Origin: Chitinophaga hostae
Lineage (GTDB): Bacteria > Bacteroidota > Bacteroidia > Chitinophagales > Chitinophagaceae
Assembly: GCF_018224885.1 (NCBI RefSeq)
Contig: NZ_JAGTXB010000012.1
Location: 1-64,000, forward strand
DNA length: 64,000 nucleotides
Direction: 5' to 3'
Part shown: positions 1 to 7,649 of the stretch, in pieces
Position numbering within the stretch: position 1 is the stretch's first letter
How the letters are laid out: every line of letters starts with the position of its first letter
Made by a program: the position numbers and the translations under genes
Notes under the pieces: model-generated
Seen by the model: the letters and a program-made list of their open reading frames with translations, nothing else
Databases searched by the model: none
Told to the model about the DNA's origin: nothing

Positions 1-431
1 GTTTCGAGCCTTTTATTTATGGAAGGAAATGGGATAATATCTTTCATGCTATTAATAGTCGTGTCAATTATTAACGGATTTGTAGGTTTAGCCTTCAAGT
101 AATATCTAAAATCAGAATAATCGTTCAATATCATCTTATCAAAATAATAAAATCCCCTGGAGGCCATAAAATATGCATCTTTCAGATAGGCAGCTTTTTG
201 CTTCTCATGGTAGTTGTCTATTAACTCAAGAACATGATCTTCTATTATAATATCATTTGATGATACAGGGAGTGAGCGAAAATATTTTATCATTCTCGTC
301 AATCGCTCCTTATCTGAGGATGTGGATTCCGGCAGCAACCCGCCACCGGATGCCACGATGGCAATTTGGTTGTTACTGTCTGTAAAATACCAATCCGTAT
401 CAATACCAGGTTCAATCATTGCTTTTTCCAT
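1..431 (-). CDS. Conserved hypothetical protein, cut by window edge (putative immunity-type)
   Basis: Reading leftward from an ATG at 431, the frame is open to position 1, so at least 143 codons are present and the C-terminus lies outside the window. The N-terminus contains DWYFTDSNNQIAIVASGGG and then LLPES. I associate this kind of segment with small cytoplasmic proteins found beside Bacteroidetes polymorphic toxins, but this is recall, not a search. No signal peptide or membrane segment is visible. It lies 28 bp downstream of the 460-741 gene in the same direction and is the last visible member of the toxin/immunity array. Function unknown; immunity is an inference from position. Confidence 0.6.
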   Translation of the reverse strand, partial: MEKAMIEPGIDTDWYFTDSNNQIAIVASGGGLLPESTSSDKERLTRMIKYFRSLPVSSNDIIIEDHVLELIDNYHEKQKAAYLKDAYFMASRGFYYFDKMILNDYSDFRYYLKAKPTNPLIIDTTINSMKDIIPFPSINKRLE

Positions 432-459
432 TTTTCAGTGCATACTATTAGCTTTTTAT

Positions 460-741
460 TTAATCATATCCCATTGGATACCAAACACCACGATATATGG
501 GAGGTTTCATATTGGGAATCACATGACCCTGGTCAAGTTCCCGTATATCCACGTTTTCAATTACCCGCTTGAAAGCAGGGCGACCGATTGCAGTAAATAC
601 ATTTTCATCCAGGATTTTAACTGCATCATCATAATCAAATACAGTTACTCCGCAACCCAATCCTATTCCAGGAGGATAGTTAGAAGCAGCATCTATCTTA
701 AACTCGAACCAAAATCGTTTGTACAAATCACTCATAGTCAT
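460..741 (-). CDS. Small conserved hypothetical protein, 93 aa (putative immunity)
   Basis: The protein starts MTMSDLYKRFWFEF and ends RGVWYPMGYD. The middle has a GCGVTVFDYDDAVKIL segment and an IENVDIRELDQGHVIPNM segment. No signal peptide, so it is probably cytoplasmic. The ATG at 741 begins 1 bp after the TAA of the remnant at 743-1076, and an ATG two codons further in is an alternative start. The order toxin remnant then small gene matches the toxin-immunity order of the cassettes to the right, which suggests it neutralises the lost toxin. I recognise the general type as a conserved small hypothetical protein, not a named family. Confidence 0.6.
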   Translation of the reverse strand: MTMSDLYKRFWFEFKIDAASNYPPGIGLGCGVTVFDYDDAVKILDENVFTAIGRPAFKRVIENVDIRELDQGHVIPNMKPPIYRGVWYPMGYD

Positions 742-742
742 T

Positions 743-1076
743 TTAATTTTCTCTTGGTATGATAGACGGACTTGCGATCTCCCACGATTCCATTAATTTC
801 AACTTGCTAAATTTATCTAAAAAGCAACTATTTTCAATAGCTAATTTTAATGCTCGGAGATATTCAATTTGCTTAGGGCTATTAGAAAATAGTGCTTCTT
901 CTATGGTTGGTTCTGCATTGAAATTTTTCTTAAACAATTGGTATAATTTTGCTCTACGACACCAACACGTCCACTTGCCAAGCCAATTGGGCCTTCGTTT
1001 CCTTCGGATGTGTTTTGTGCAGGAATATCGTCAGCCCAAACGAATAATAATGTGTTACTCCACGTAATAGAATCGG
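743..1076 (-). pseudogene. Frameshifted toxin-tip remnant
   Basis: Two frames join into one plausible protein. The upstream frame reads LLFVWADDIPAQNTSEG then GPIGLASGRVGVVEQ. The downstream frame reads LYQLFKKNFNAEPTIEEALF and ends ESWEIASPSIIPREN. The switch falls at a four-base A run on the coding strand (T run at 947-950); one extra A would restore a continuous frame. There is no start codon on the upstream side, where the frame runs into a stop inside the end of the next gene. It is best read as the C-terminal part of an old RHS toxin tip that lost its core. Toxin type not recognised. Confidence 0.45.
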
Positions 1077-1079
1077 TAA

Positions 1080-1709
1080 TTACAGCTGTCTTAAATAGTT
1101 GCCATCCAACTTAAACCGTCTCTTGTTCATAACGATGTAATCTCTGATTGAGACATCAGTCAGTACAGTAAGTACTATTTTCCTGTTATTGGATTTAATA
1201 GGAATCCATTCTGATGACATGCCATTCTCAAAAACAATTTTCACACTATCTATTTTCTCATATAAGCCGTTACACTTTCCAATCATTGGGAGACACTTTA
1301 TTGTATCATTATTAACTGCCACAAAGGCATCTGTCAGAAGTTCGTGCTTGGTATTTTCTACAATGGCGATATCAAAACTATCAACAAATTTTCTATTTTC
1401 TCCATAACTCACCTCCGCGGGAATATTATTCGATTGAAATGTACTTTCTAGTATTATCAGATCTTTAGATATCTTCCATTTACCCTGGCTTATTTCATGA
1501 GTCGCACAGGTATTTAAACTATAAGAAAAGGTACTGTCCCTTTTTAATATTAAGCTAACAAGATAATAGCTATCTTTGGCTGAATAACTGAACTTAAGGG
1601 AAATACCTTTCATCCTATCATTTTTAGTAGTGAGTTCCTTTTTCAATCTTTGGCAGTTGCCATATGTCGAAAAGAAAGACACTAAACTAACTATAAAAAA
1701 TATTCTCAT
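1080..1709 (-). CDS. Secreted hypothetical protein (putative immunity), 209 aa
   Basis: The chosen start gives MRIFFIVSLVSFFSTYGNCQ, a clear Sec signal peptide ending near a small residue. An upstream ATG would add 16 residues that mask it. The mature part is rich in beta-strand-forming residues, with a GKWKISKDLIILES segment typical of small Bacteroidetes secreted proteins with a lipocalin-like appearance, and a C-terminal NKRRFKLDGNYLRQL. It follows the toxin remnant at 1814-1987 in the same direction, as expected for a cognate immunity gene acting in the periplasm. No family recognised. Confidence 0.6.
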   Translation of the reverse strand: MRIFFIVSLVSFFSTYGNCQRLKKELTTKNDRMKGISLKFSYSAKDSYYLVSLILKRDSTFSYSLNTCATHEISQGKWKISKDLIILESTFQSNNIPAEVSYGENRKFVDSFDIAIVENTKHELLTDAFVAVNNDTIKCLPMIGKCNGLYEKIDSVKIVFENGMSSEWIPIKSNNRKIVLTVLTDVSIRDYIVMNKRRFKLDGNYLRQL

Positions 1710-1813
1710 ATTATTTATAGTTAAGTAATTGACCTGTGTATTACGCTGGTTTGCCATTTAACTTTTGATTACTCTTATTGAGGAAATTAATCGCCTGTAT
1801 CAATGTCATCTTG

Positions 1814-1987
1814 CTATTGTCTTAAATCGAAGTGCAAAAGATATACTACTAGCCGAATTATATTTATCAAATCTGCTGCTGAAGTATTGGTAGTAAGCTG
1901 CACGTTGCTACCTGCCAAGAAGGTGTAAGCACCTCTGCCCACTATTAAACTCGCTGCACTGAATAAAAATATACAACTTAAACAGGT
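1814..1987 (-). pseudogene. RHS toxin-tip remnant
   Basis: A short open frame without start codon reads FSAASLIVGRGAYTFLAG then SNVQLTTNTSAADLI before a TAG. Ala/Gly-rich linkers of this kind join the RHS core to the toxin tip in polymorphic toxins. It is flanked on both sides by putative immunity genes (2018-2485 upstream, 1080-1709 downstream), the position where a toxin gene belongs. Nothing of a catalytic domain is left. The rest of the 1710-2017 gap holds no other reading frame I would defend. Confidence 0.4.
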
Positions 1988-2017
1988 TTACTATCTGTGG
2001 TAAAGACATTATTAACA

Positions 2018-2485
2018 CTAAATGCCGCGGTTCTCAGAAGAAATTAACTTCCATTTAGCTTCATCACAAGAGTATTCAAATACTGTTCGCGTCCCTCCTC
2101 CATTAGAGAAATCATAATTGCGATTTTTATAGGTTATATAAAAATTGATAATAGTAACTACGAACTTATTGCTATTTAATGCAGTGAGTACTTTCCAGGC
2201 ATAGATGCCCTTTGATAGTACTTTCCTGTTTCGGTCATCGTAGATATTAATAAATTTAAACTTACCATTGAATGATACATAATTTAATGGTTGATCTTGT
2301 TCATTTAGCAAATACAAATTTTCAATATAATATTCATTATTCTGCTTTTTACTCGTCTCCAGAAGTTGTGTATACTTAATGATAATGGCTGAATCAACCA
2401 TTGAATTATAGTCGTCCTTACTTTGCTGTGCGTGGACCGCCAAAACATAGGCTAATAGAATCATCAGAAAAAAGGCTCTTCTCAT
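2018..2485 (-). CDS. Secreted putative immunity protein (paralogue of 3043-3510), 155 aa
   Basis: The N-terminus MRRAFFLMILLAYVLAVHAQQ is a signal peptide. The rest aligns end to end with the protein at 3043-3510 without gaps: shared LYLLNEQ, KVLSKGIYAWKV, FYITYKN, DFSNGGG/NFSNGGG, VFEYSCD and the ending NRGI. Both copies sit directly downstream of a JAB-like RHS tip (here the remnant at 2504-2703). This is strong positional evidence that the family protects the periplasm against that toxin. Retained open after its toxin has decayed, it may be kept for protection against kin carrying the toxin. Family unnamed to me. Confidence 0.65.
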   Translation of the reverse strand: MRRAFFLMILLAYVLAVHAQQSKDDYNSMVDSAIIIKYTQLLETSKKQNNEYYIENLYLLNEQDQPLNYVSFNGKFKFINIYDDRNRKVLSKGIYAWKVLTALNSNKFVVTIINFYITYKNRNYDFSNGGGTRTVFEYSCDEAKWKLISSENRGI

Positions 2486-2503
2486 TATATTACTTCTTCG
2501 GTG

Positions 2504-2703
2504 TTACAAAATTAGCTGTGGAATAGTTGCAGTCACTCCAGTATTATTGTAGATGTAGACTGTTTCATTGCTTCTTGAAAATACATAATTAATTTTACTT
2601 CCGCTATTAACGACATCCGCTCCAACATTTGATGGCGCGTTATTGAAACGCCCGGTTGTTGTTCGATCTATAGTTGTCCCTCCAAGTGGATTGTTTCCAC
2701 CTG
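2504..2703 (-). pseudogene. Remnant of a JAB-like RHS toxin tip
   Basis: The translation GGNNPLGGTTIDR, RFNNAPSNVGADV, KINYVFSR and TVYIYNNTGVTATIPQ matches the last third of the intact JAB-like tip at 3514-4467. A one-base deletion relative to that gene (AGCTGTGG against AGCTTGTGG near 2514) changes the end to PQLIL and a TAA at 2504. The 5' two thirds, including the HSHP metal motif and RHS core, are gone. The homology stops at 2703, where an XRE gene fragment on the opposite strand begins. Clearly a deletion product. Confidence 0.75.
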
Positions 2704-2992
2704 GTCACAAACAGACCTGGCTGTGGAGAGCAACGTATCCAGAGAGATTATAGGCAAGTATGAGCGCGGCGATGCTACGCCATCTATCGATTTCGCAAAA
2801 CGGATTGCGGATGCGCTGGGCGTATCACTGGATTACCTGGTGGGTGAAGGGATTAACGCGCACTTTGATAAAAAAAACCTGCAACGCATCCAGGACATTG
2901 AGAAGCTGGACGAGGATACTAAAGAAAAGGTGTATTTCCTTATTGATAACATTATTCAAAACACCAAAGCTAAAAAAGCCTTTAACTCATAA
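2704..2992 (+). pseudogene. XRE-family repressor gene, 5'-truncated
   Basis: The frame reads SQTDLAVESNVSREIIGKYE, continues RGDATPSIDFAKRIADALGV and ends KKAFNS. It corresponds to roughly residue 18 onward of the intact regulators at 11714-12049 and 19693-20028, including the recognition-helix region, the SLDYLVGEG motif and the C-terminal DIEKLDEDTKEKVYFLIDN region. The first helix and start codon are missing; the fusion point at 2703/2704 joins it to a toxin remnant. It is less similar to the two intact regulators than they are to each other, so it derives from a related third element. A GTG just inside could still start a non-functional peptide. Confidence 0.75.
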
Positions 2993-3033
2993 AAAAAGTG
3001 CAGAGGTTCCCTGCACTTTTTTATGAGTTAAAG
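2980..3033. terminator. Long palindromic bidirectional terminator
   Basis: The core stem AAAAAAGTGCAG / CTGCACTTTTTT (2992-3003 and 3011-3022) has a 7-base loop. It is extended outward by CTTTAACTCAT / ATGAGTTAAAG, giving arms of about 24 bases with one slipped T. It ends the truncated XRE gene on the plus strand and the 3043-3510 gene on the minus strand. The intact XRE copies also end in strong hairpins at the same place. Confidence 0.85.
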
Positions 3034-3042
3034 CTTTAAAAA

Positions 3043-3510
3043 CTAAATGCCTCGGTTCTTGGAAGTAATTAACCGCCATTTACCATCATCACAAGAATAT
3101 TCAAACACTGTTGTTGACCCTCCTCCATTAGAAAAGTTATAATTATGATTTTTATACGTTATGTAAAAATCTACAATGTTGATTGTAAACTGATTCTTCC
3201 TTAATGTTGTAAATACTTTCCAGGCATAAATGCCTTTTGAGAGTACCTTCCTGTTTTGAGCATCATAAACATTCATAAGTTTGAACTTATCACTGGACGG
3301 CACATAATTTAATGGCAGATTTTGTTCATTTAATAAGTACAAGTTATTAAGATAATAATCAGTATTCTGCTTTTTAATTACATCCGAATACTGAGTATAC
3401 ATAATACTAATGGCTGAGTCTACCATTAATTTATATTCATCTTTATTCTGTTGTGCATCTGCCTTAAAACAATAAGCCAATATACTAACGATAAAAAATA
3501 TCTTCTTCAT
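3043..3510 (-). CDS. Secreted putative immunity protein for the JAB-like tip, 155 aa
   Basis: MKKIFFIVSILAYCFKADAQQ is a signal peptide, so the product is periplasmic. The gene starts 3 bp after the stop of the JAB-like RHS tip, the usual tight toxin-immunity spacing. It is the full-length paralogue of 2018-2485, with the same length, the same start of the mature chain (NKDEYKLMVDSA / SKDDYNSMVDSA) and the same end (NRGI). A periplasmic immunity protein implies the toxin is met, or acts, in the periplasm. No named family recognised. Confidence 0.7.
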   Translation of the reverse strand: MKKIFFIVSILAYCFKADAQQNKDEYKLMVDSAISIMYTQYSDVIKKQNTDYYLNNLYLLNEQNLPLNYVPSSDKFKLMNVYDAQNRKVLSKGIYAWKVFTTLRKNQFTINIVDFYITYKNHNYNFSNGGGSTTVFEYSCDDGKWRLITSKNRGI

Positions 3511-3513
3511 ATT

Positions 3514-4467
3514 TTACTTCTTGGGTGTTACAAAATTAGCTTGTGGAATAGTCGCAATCACTCCGGTATTATTATAAATATAAACAGTCCCGTTCCCCCT
3601 TGAAAACACATAATTAACCTTATTTCCACTATTCCCTACATCACCACCGACATTGGAAGGCGCATTCCTAAATGCTCCAGAGGTAACTGAGCCACCTAAT
3701 GTAGTTCCCCCCAATGGATTTCCCCCTGTTGATGACTCTGATTTTGTTCCGCTTGGATGTGAGTGAAAAGTTGATTGGAAGTCAAAACTGGCTATTTCAA
3801 TATGGGCATCTTTATTCACCGTGGGGTCAGAAACTGGTCCGGCCGGAGATTGAGTCACCGTCCCATCGGTTTTAATAACACCTCCATATTCTCTATTATT
3901 TGCAGGATCTGTTCCCCCTTTGCCATTGTCTTGATTAACTATATCAACCATGGCTTGTCTTGTGTCTTTAGATCCCTCTATTTCAACGAAGTTCTCATAA
4001 ATAGTCGGATTAAAATCAAAAAATGCGTAAGATCCGCTATGCACTTCAATAGATTTCTCCACTTGCTTTTGTTCGTCTTTGCTCATCCCTGCAGAAGGCG
4101 CCCCACTATCAAAATTTTTCTGACTGGTTTTGATCACATATACTTTCCCATCATCTTTCCCATCGTCACCAATCTTTCGTCCCTTTTCATTAAGAAAGTC
4201 GCCCGGCACCATTCCATCAGGATCAGTAAAACGTATAGGATTATTATATGAATAGACATAAGGAGACCAACGCCGCGACACTTCAGAAAGAGGATCCACT
4301 ACATGCCATCTCCCAATCTGTGCATCATACATCCTTGCCCCATAGTCATACCATTCAAGCCCTGATCCATCCCCGAACTCTTTCGATTGAAGTTCCTTAT
4401 CATTGTATTTCAGGCGATTTTCAGCATAGTTACTTCCCTTCAACGCATTGGAAGATATCCCACTCAT
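3514..4467 (-). CDS. Orphan RHS C-terminal tip with JAB-like metalloprotease toxin domain
   Basis: The frame starts at MSGISSNALKG, the last block of RHS core, and continues LEWYDYGARMYDAQIGRWHV and NNPIRFTDPDGM (to about residue 86), the usual end of the core. The tip, about residues 87-317, holds FHSHPSG at 234-240. This is the HxHP metal-binding signature of the JAB/MPN fold, with acidic residues E162/E164 upstream as possible partners, which points to the JAB-like toxin class. The core block continues upstream to about 4501 (EEIYYYPFGLT), but a TAG lies directly before GAG GAG and there is no credible start. It is therefore probably a silent cassette that needs recombination with the full RHS gene to be expressed. 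It follows the immunity gene of the previous cassette with only a few bases between. Confidence 0.7.
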   Translation of the reverse strand: MSGISSNALKGSNYAENRLKYNDKELQSKEFGDGSGLEWYDYGARMYDAQIGRWHVVDPLSEVSRRWSPYVYSYNNPIRFTDPDGMVPGDFLNEKGRKIGDDGKDDGKVYVIKTSQKNFDSGAPSAGMSKDEQKQVEKSIEVHSGSYAFFDFNPTIYENFVEIEGSKDTRQAMVDIVNQDNGKGGTDPANNREYGGVIKTDGTVTQSPAGPVSDPTVNKDAHIEIASFDFQSTFHSHPSGTKSESSTGGNPLGGTTLGGSVTSGAFRNAPSNVGGDVGNSGNKVNYVFSRGNGTVYIYNNTGVIATIPQANFVTPKK

Positions 4468-4501
4468 TGTGAGTCCAAACGGGTAATAATATATCTCCTC
4501 C
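4437..4501. repeat. RHS core recombination block, copy 4
   Basis: Encodes (minus strand) EEIYYYPFGLTMSGISSNALKG. It is the most diverged of four direct copies (also 5941-6019, 13501-13577, 21317-21393). Here it starts abruptly after the preceding immunity gene without the element-derived left arm present at copies 2 and 3. Confidence 0.6.
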
Positions 4502-4516
4502 TAAAAGCATGGCTCT

Positions 4517-5017
4517 CTATTGGTTCATTCTGTACCAGTTCCCCTTTACTTTCGACCATCCTTCTTTATAGAATCCAGTCCGGTATTTCTCATCAGAAAA
4601 CCGTATTAAATCTGGCTTTTCTTCATTTAAAAGGCCAATAAATACATTTCCATTAGTATCAACTTTCAGGCTTCTAACATGATAAGATAAAAAATGTATT
4701 GCCAGACGCTCCAATGATGTCTTGTTAATATTAATTGTATCCTTCATAAGAACAGTACTAGTCTTAACTACCTTCTTCGAATCTTCATCAACATATACTA
4801 TAAATGGGCCGTCATTCTTTTCTTCCGAAAGATCATTATCTACAAATAATATAAGTAACTGTTCTTTATCCCTTCCCCGAAAGTATACGCATTTATTAAT
4901 AAATGCCGTAAAATCAGCATCAGCATATTTATCAACAAATTGTTCCTGCCGTCTTGTCCCGCATGAACATAACGCCAAAAAAAGTATCGCTATTTGAAAT
5001 TGTTTAAGCAACTGCAT
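4517..5017 (-). CDS. Putative lipoprotein immunity protein, 166 aa
   Basis: The ATG at 5017 gives MQLLKQFQIAILFLALCSCG, a signal peptide with lipobox ending in Cys. A longer frame from 5071 would overlap the toxin gene and hide this signal. The mature protein is hydrophilic with no enzymatic motif (YADADFTAFINKCVYFRGRD; ends KGNWYRMNQ). It starts 16 bp after the stop of the RHS tip at 5034, so immunity to that tip is the natural reading. Lipid anchoring would place it in the periplasm or outer membrane. Confidence 0.65.
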   Translation of the reverse strand: MQLLKQFQIAILFLALCSCGTRRQEQFVDKYADADFTAFINKCVYFRGRDKEQLLILFVDNDLSEEKNDGPFIVYVDEDSKKVVKTSTVLMKDTININKTSLERLAIHFLSYHVRSLKVDTNGNVFIGLLNEEKPDLIRFSDEKYRTGFYKEGWSKVKGNWYRMNQ

Positions 5018-5033
5018 CTTTATCTTTTTATGC

Positions 5034-5978
5034 TTAAAAAACAGATATAGGTAACAAAGGTCCAAATTCAACCTTACCTGAATACTCTATCTCTTTATAG
5101 TAATTAATATAGCCATGTTCAAACCCTTTCATTATGGAATATTGGTCATCCATAGAATCTGGTTGAGAGCTATAGTTATTCTCTTTTGTATTTACGAGAC
5201 TGTTGTAGTGCCCACCTCCCAACAGCTCAGGAAGACTTAATCCTAAAGCTGCACCGGCAGCTCCAAAGAGGAAGTTTCCAAAATTCATATGATTATGCGC
5301 AACACCATCCACGAGGAAAATCATCGATGATGGTTTATTAACAGGGCTTGCGCTTGCTTCAGGAAATTGCCTGTGAATTCCTCTATAAGAAAAGTCCAAG
5401 CCTCCGCCTCCTTGTCCTTGTTCGCGAATATATTCATATCGACTGTTTCGATTTTCCAGTTTATTCTCACTATCAAATACACCTGCACGAGACATCATAT
5501 CTCTAATATCACTTTCCTTTACAAATTCTACCCGTTTAATAACTCCACTCTGAATATCTTTAACATCGTTCTTAGGATCAGCAAAGCTAAACTTCTGAGT
5601 AACTTGTCCCTGGTTATCCACTATACGCCCTTTACTGCCATGCCACAGGTTATGCCACCAATTATCTTTAGTTGTACCTGTATAGTTGCCCGCAGCATCG
5701 AAATTGATGAATTTCTTACCATTCGGATCTAAATAGCGAATCGGATTATTTCCCATTGCGACATATGGAGATAGGGGATAAAATTTAACTGCCAATGGAT
5801 CTATTGATGCCCAACGACCTATTTGCGGATCGAGTGCCCGTGCTCCAAAGTCATACATCTCTAACCCACTTCCATCTCCGAACTCCTTATTCTGCAACTC
5901 TTTCCCGTTATACTTCATCCTATTCTCTGGATAATTCGCACCTTTGAGCGCATTCGAAGATATCCCCGCCATGGTCAA
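5034..5978 (-). CDS. Orphan RHS C-terminal tip, toxin-44-like
   Basis: RHS core occupies about residues 1-87 (GISSNALKGANYPENRMKYN, MYDFGARALDPQIGRW, NNPIRYLDPNGK). The tip (about 88-314) contains VAHNHMNFGNFLFGAAGAAL at 226-245 and DSMDDQYSI near 274-282. This resembles my memory of the polymorphic toxin type 44 family with its FGN/FG...G and DDQ signatures; the assignment is tentative. The nominal start is TTG. One extra T just upstream (CGCTATTATTAT against CGCATTATTAT in copy 2) shifts the preceding core frame, so the copy is not expressed from its own core. Recombination within the common block would bypass that lesion. Confidence 0.6.
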   Translation of the reverse strand: MTMAGISSNALKGANYPENRMKYNGKELQNKEFGDGSGLEMYDFGARALDPQIGRWASIDPLAVKFYPLSPYVAMGNNPIRYLDPNGKKFINFDAAGNYTGTTKDNWWHNLWHGSKGRIVDNQGQVTQKFSFADPKNDVKDIQSGVIKRVEFVKESDIRDMMSRAGVFDSENKLENRNSRYEYIREQGQGGGGLDFSYRGIHRQFPEASASPVNKPSSMIFLVDGVAHNHMNFGNFLFGAAGAALGLSLPELLGGGHYNSLVNTKENNYSSQPDSMDDQYSIMKGFEHGYINYYKEIEYSGKVEFGPLLPISVF

Positions 5979-6019
5979 CCCAAACGGATAATAATAGCGT
6001 CGCCTCCAGCACCGGTCTC
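5941..6019. repeat. RHS core recombination block, copy 3
   Basis: Same block as 13501-13577. It is followed by the same left-arm sequence (AAAGAACTCCTACCAC then TAAAAATAACGGATTTT, to about 6078), which is absent from the full-length RHS gene. This left arm is therefore probably the end of the integrated element. Confidence 0.75.
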
Positions 6020-6101
6020 AAAGAACTCCTACCACTAAAAATAACGGATTTTATTTTTTCATATGAAAGAAAAAAATCTAACCGGTCATAAAACGCGGTC
6101 A

Positions 6102-6215
6102 CCGTCCGGGGGTAGATGATGTGTTACTGCTGCTGATTTTATATTCTCATGCTGATCATGGATTTATCGTCCAGCCTATGTTCTGCCGTCCCCCACATCA
6201 TCTATCCCCGGACGG
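6102..6215. repeat. Inverted repeat, 22 bp arms, 70 bp spacer
   Basis: Arms 6102-6123 and 6194-6215 (GTCCGGGG(G/A)TAGATGATGTG type) match at 21 of 22 positions. It lies between the RHS core block and the conserved noncoding region of element copy 1. Copy 2 carries an unrelated inverted repeat at the same place. Possible roles are a hairpin terminator-like structure, a recombinase or replication site, or the end of a small mobile unit. Confidence 0.7.
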
Positions 6216-6249
6216 AAGCGCGATAGTCAAAAGCTGATCAGGGTACTAG

Positions 6250-6791
6250 CGCAGGTGTTCGCGCAGCTTATTCTACTCATCGCCGGGCCAGCGGTATAAC
6301 GCTGATGGCTATATTCTATCGCCCGTGCAAAACGTCCTCCGCCCCACACCGCCATTCCCCCCTGGCCGCTGCGGCGGCAGCCAGAGCGCAGGCCCTGTAG
6401 CGCAGCGGAAGGGCCCAGCGAGGGCGAGCCGCAGCAGGCCGCGCCTTCGTCCTATATCTGGCCGGGAGCGCCAGCGGACGGCAAAATCAAAAATGGAAGG
6501 CCAGGGGGGAGAGCGGGGGGCGGACAAAAATGGACAGCGAAGGGATGGCGGGCATTAAGGCAACCACGATTAAAAGCAGCCCTTAGCCAGACCGGGAGCT
6601 GGACGAACGGAGGGCGCAGGAGCGCAAAAAGCGTGACAGGCCGCAGCGCAGCCCCTGAAGCGCAGCGGAAGGGGCAAGCGTAGGACTGGCGCGTCTTTTT
6701 GCCGACTAAGCCCGCAGTGAGACCGCTTTTCCTTTAACATAAAGGCTTTACGTTAACGGGAAGGGATATATTATTTTTGATAGCATCGGCA
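6250..6791. other. Conserved GC-rich noncoding region of element copy 1, with twin hairpins
   Basis: This stretch has no credible gene but is strongly conserved with 14270-14770. It is far more GC-rich than its surroundings. It holds hairpins at 6391-6415 (GGCCCT/AGGGCC) and 6651-6675 (GCCCCT/AGGGGC), both with the loop core AGCGCAGCGGA, and G-rich runs near 6504-6525. Possible roles are a structured RNA, a transfer or replication origin, or recombinase arm sites. Frames across it on both strands are low-complexity, Pro/Arg-rich and not conserved as proteins. Confidence 0.6.
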
Positions 6792-7649
6792 TTATTTCAA
6801 CGGATGGTACTGTCGCAGGGCATTTTGAAGATCATCTATGTTATTTAGTTTATAACGCTGCGTACTACTCACATACCGGTGGCCAGCCATATACTGCACC
6901 TGCCGCAGGTTGTACTGCTTTAACCAGTGGGTTATTACACTGCTTCTGATCTGTGTTGCATCGATCACTTTAACATTGAGCTGCCGTAGCTGCCGCATCA
7001 TTACGCCCACCTGGTTAACGATGTTATTAGCACTGACTTTGCGTTTCTTATTTTCCTGCAGCAATGGACCGGTTTTAAACCTATTGGCTTTTATATAGGC
7101 TTGTAGTTCCAGCACCTGCGCAGCTTCCAGCCTTAACCACCTTTCATTACTATGAGTGCTGCCACTAATAAAAACCTTCCCCTCTTTTAAGTAAATATCT
7201 TTTACAAATAACCGTTTCAGTTCCTCCACTGTTACTCCCTGCTGGACAAGCAGACCAAGCATTATTTTCTTTGATGCATCTACCTGTAATTGTAGCTGGT
7301 AACATTCATACAGCTGGAGCATTTCATCCTGGCTTAACAGGTTATTAGGCAAACGTCGGGTAATACCTTTCATAAACAAGCCTGTAGCGGGGTTGTCGGT
7401 ACGTTTTCCTTCCGCCACCAGGTAGTTAAAGTAATGCCGCACCGGGCATAGTATAGCATTTATCAGGGCTTTACTTTTATTCATGGATTGCAGCCACCGG
7501 ATAAAGTCCAGCAGCTCCGTATAAGTGATAACATCGGCTGATAACTGTTCCTGCTGTAGCCATGCTGTAAAGTAGTCCAGGTACTTGCTGTAAGTGCTGA
7601 TAGTGCTACCGCTGTGTTGTTTCTGTTTTAAATAATCAGTGAACATCAT
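6792..7649 (-). CDS. Tyrosine recombinase, degenerate partner (IntB), element copy 1
   Basis: An N-terminal SAM-like core-binding domain (SGSTISTYSKYLDYFTAWLQ) is followed by a C-terminal catalytic-like domain. R235 (ATQIRSS), H257 (AGHRYVSS) and the nucleophile Y266 (TQRYK) are kept. The first catalytic Arg is replaced (GVT at 138-140 where GLR is expected) and the His of HxxR is Thr232. The same changes occur in copy 2, so they are not recent decay. Its ATG overlaps the stop of IntA by 4 bp, implying coupled translation and a heteromeric pair in which IntA is the fully equipped catalyst. Located at the left end of the element. Confidence 0.85.
   Translation of the reverse strand: MMFTDYLKQKQHSGSTISTYSKYLDYFTAWLQQEQLSADVITYTELLDFIRWLQSMNKSKALINAILCPVRHYFNYLVAEGKRTDNPATGLFMKGITRRLPNNLLSQDEMLQLYECYQLQLQVDASKKIMLGLLVQQGVTVEELKRLFVKDIYLKEGKVFISGSTHSNERWLRLEAAQVLELQAYIKANRFKTGPLLQENKKRKVSANNIVNQVGVMMRQLRQLNVKVIDATQIRSSVITHWLKQYNLRQVQYMAGHRYVSSTQRYKLNNIDDLQNALRQYHPLK

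Noticed and set aside
322..762. 146-codon frame on the plus strand
   Set aside because: It is the shadow of two better minus-strand genes (460-741 and the partial gene to 431), which have coherent composition and fit the leftward cassette order.
6309..6558. Overlapping frames on both strands in the GC-rich element region, and their counterpart at 14260-14511
   Set aside because: Pro/Arg-rich, no domain, and conservation between copies follows hairpin stems rather than codons.
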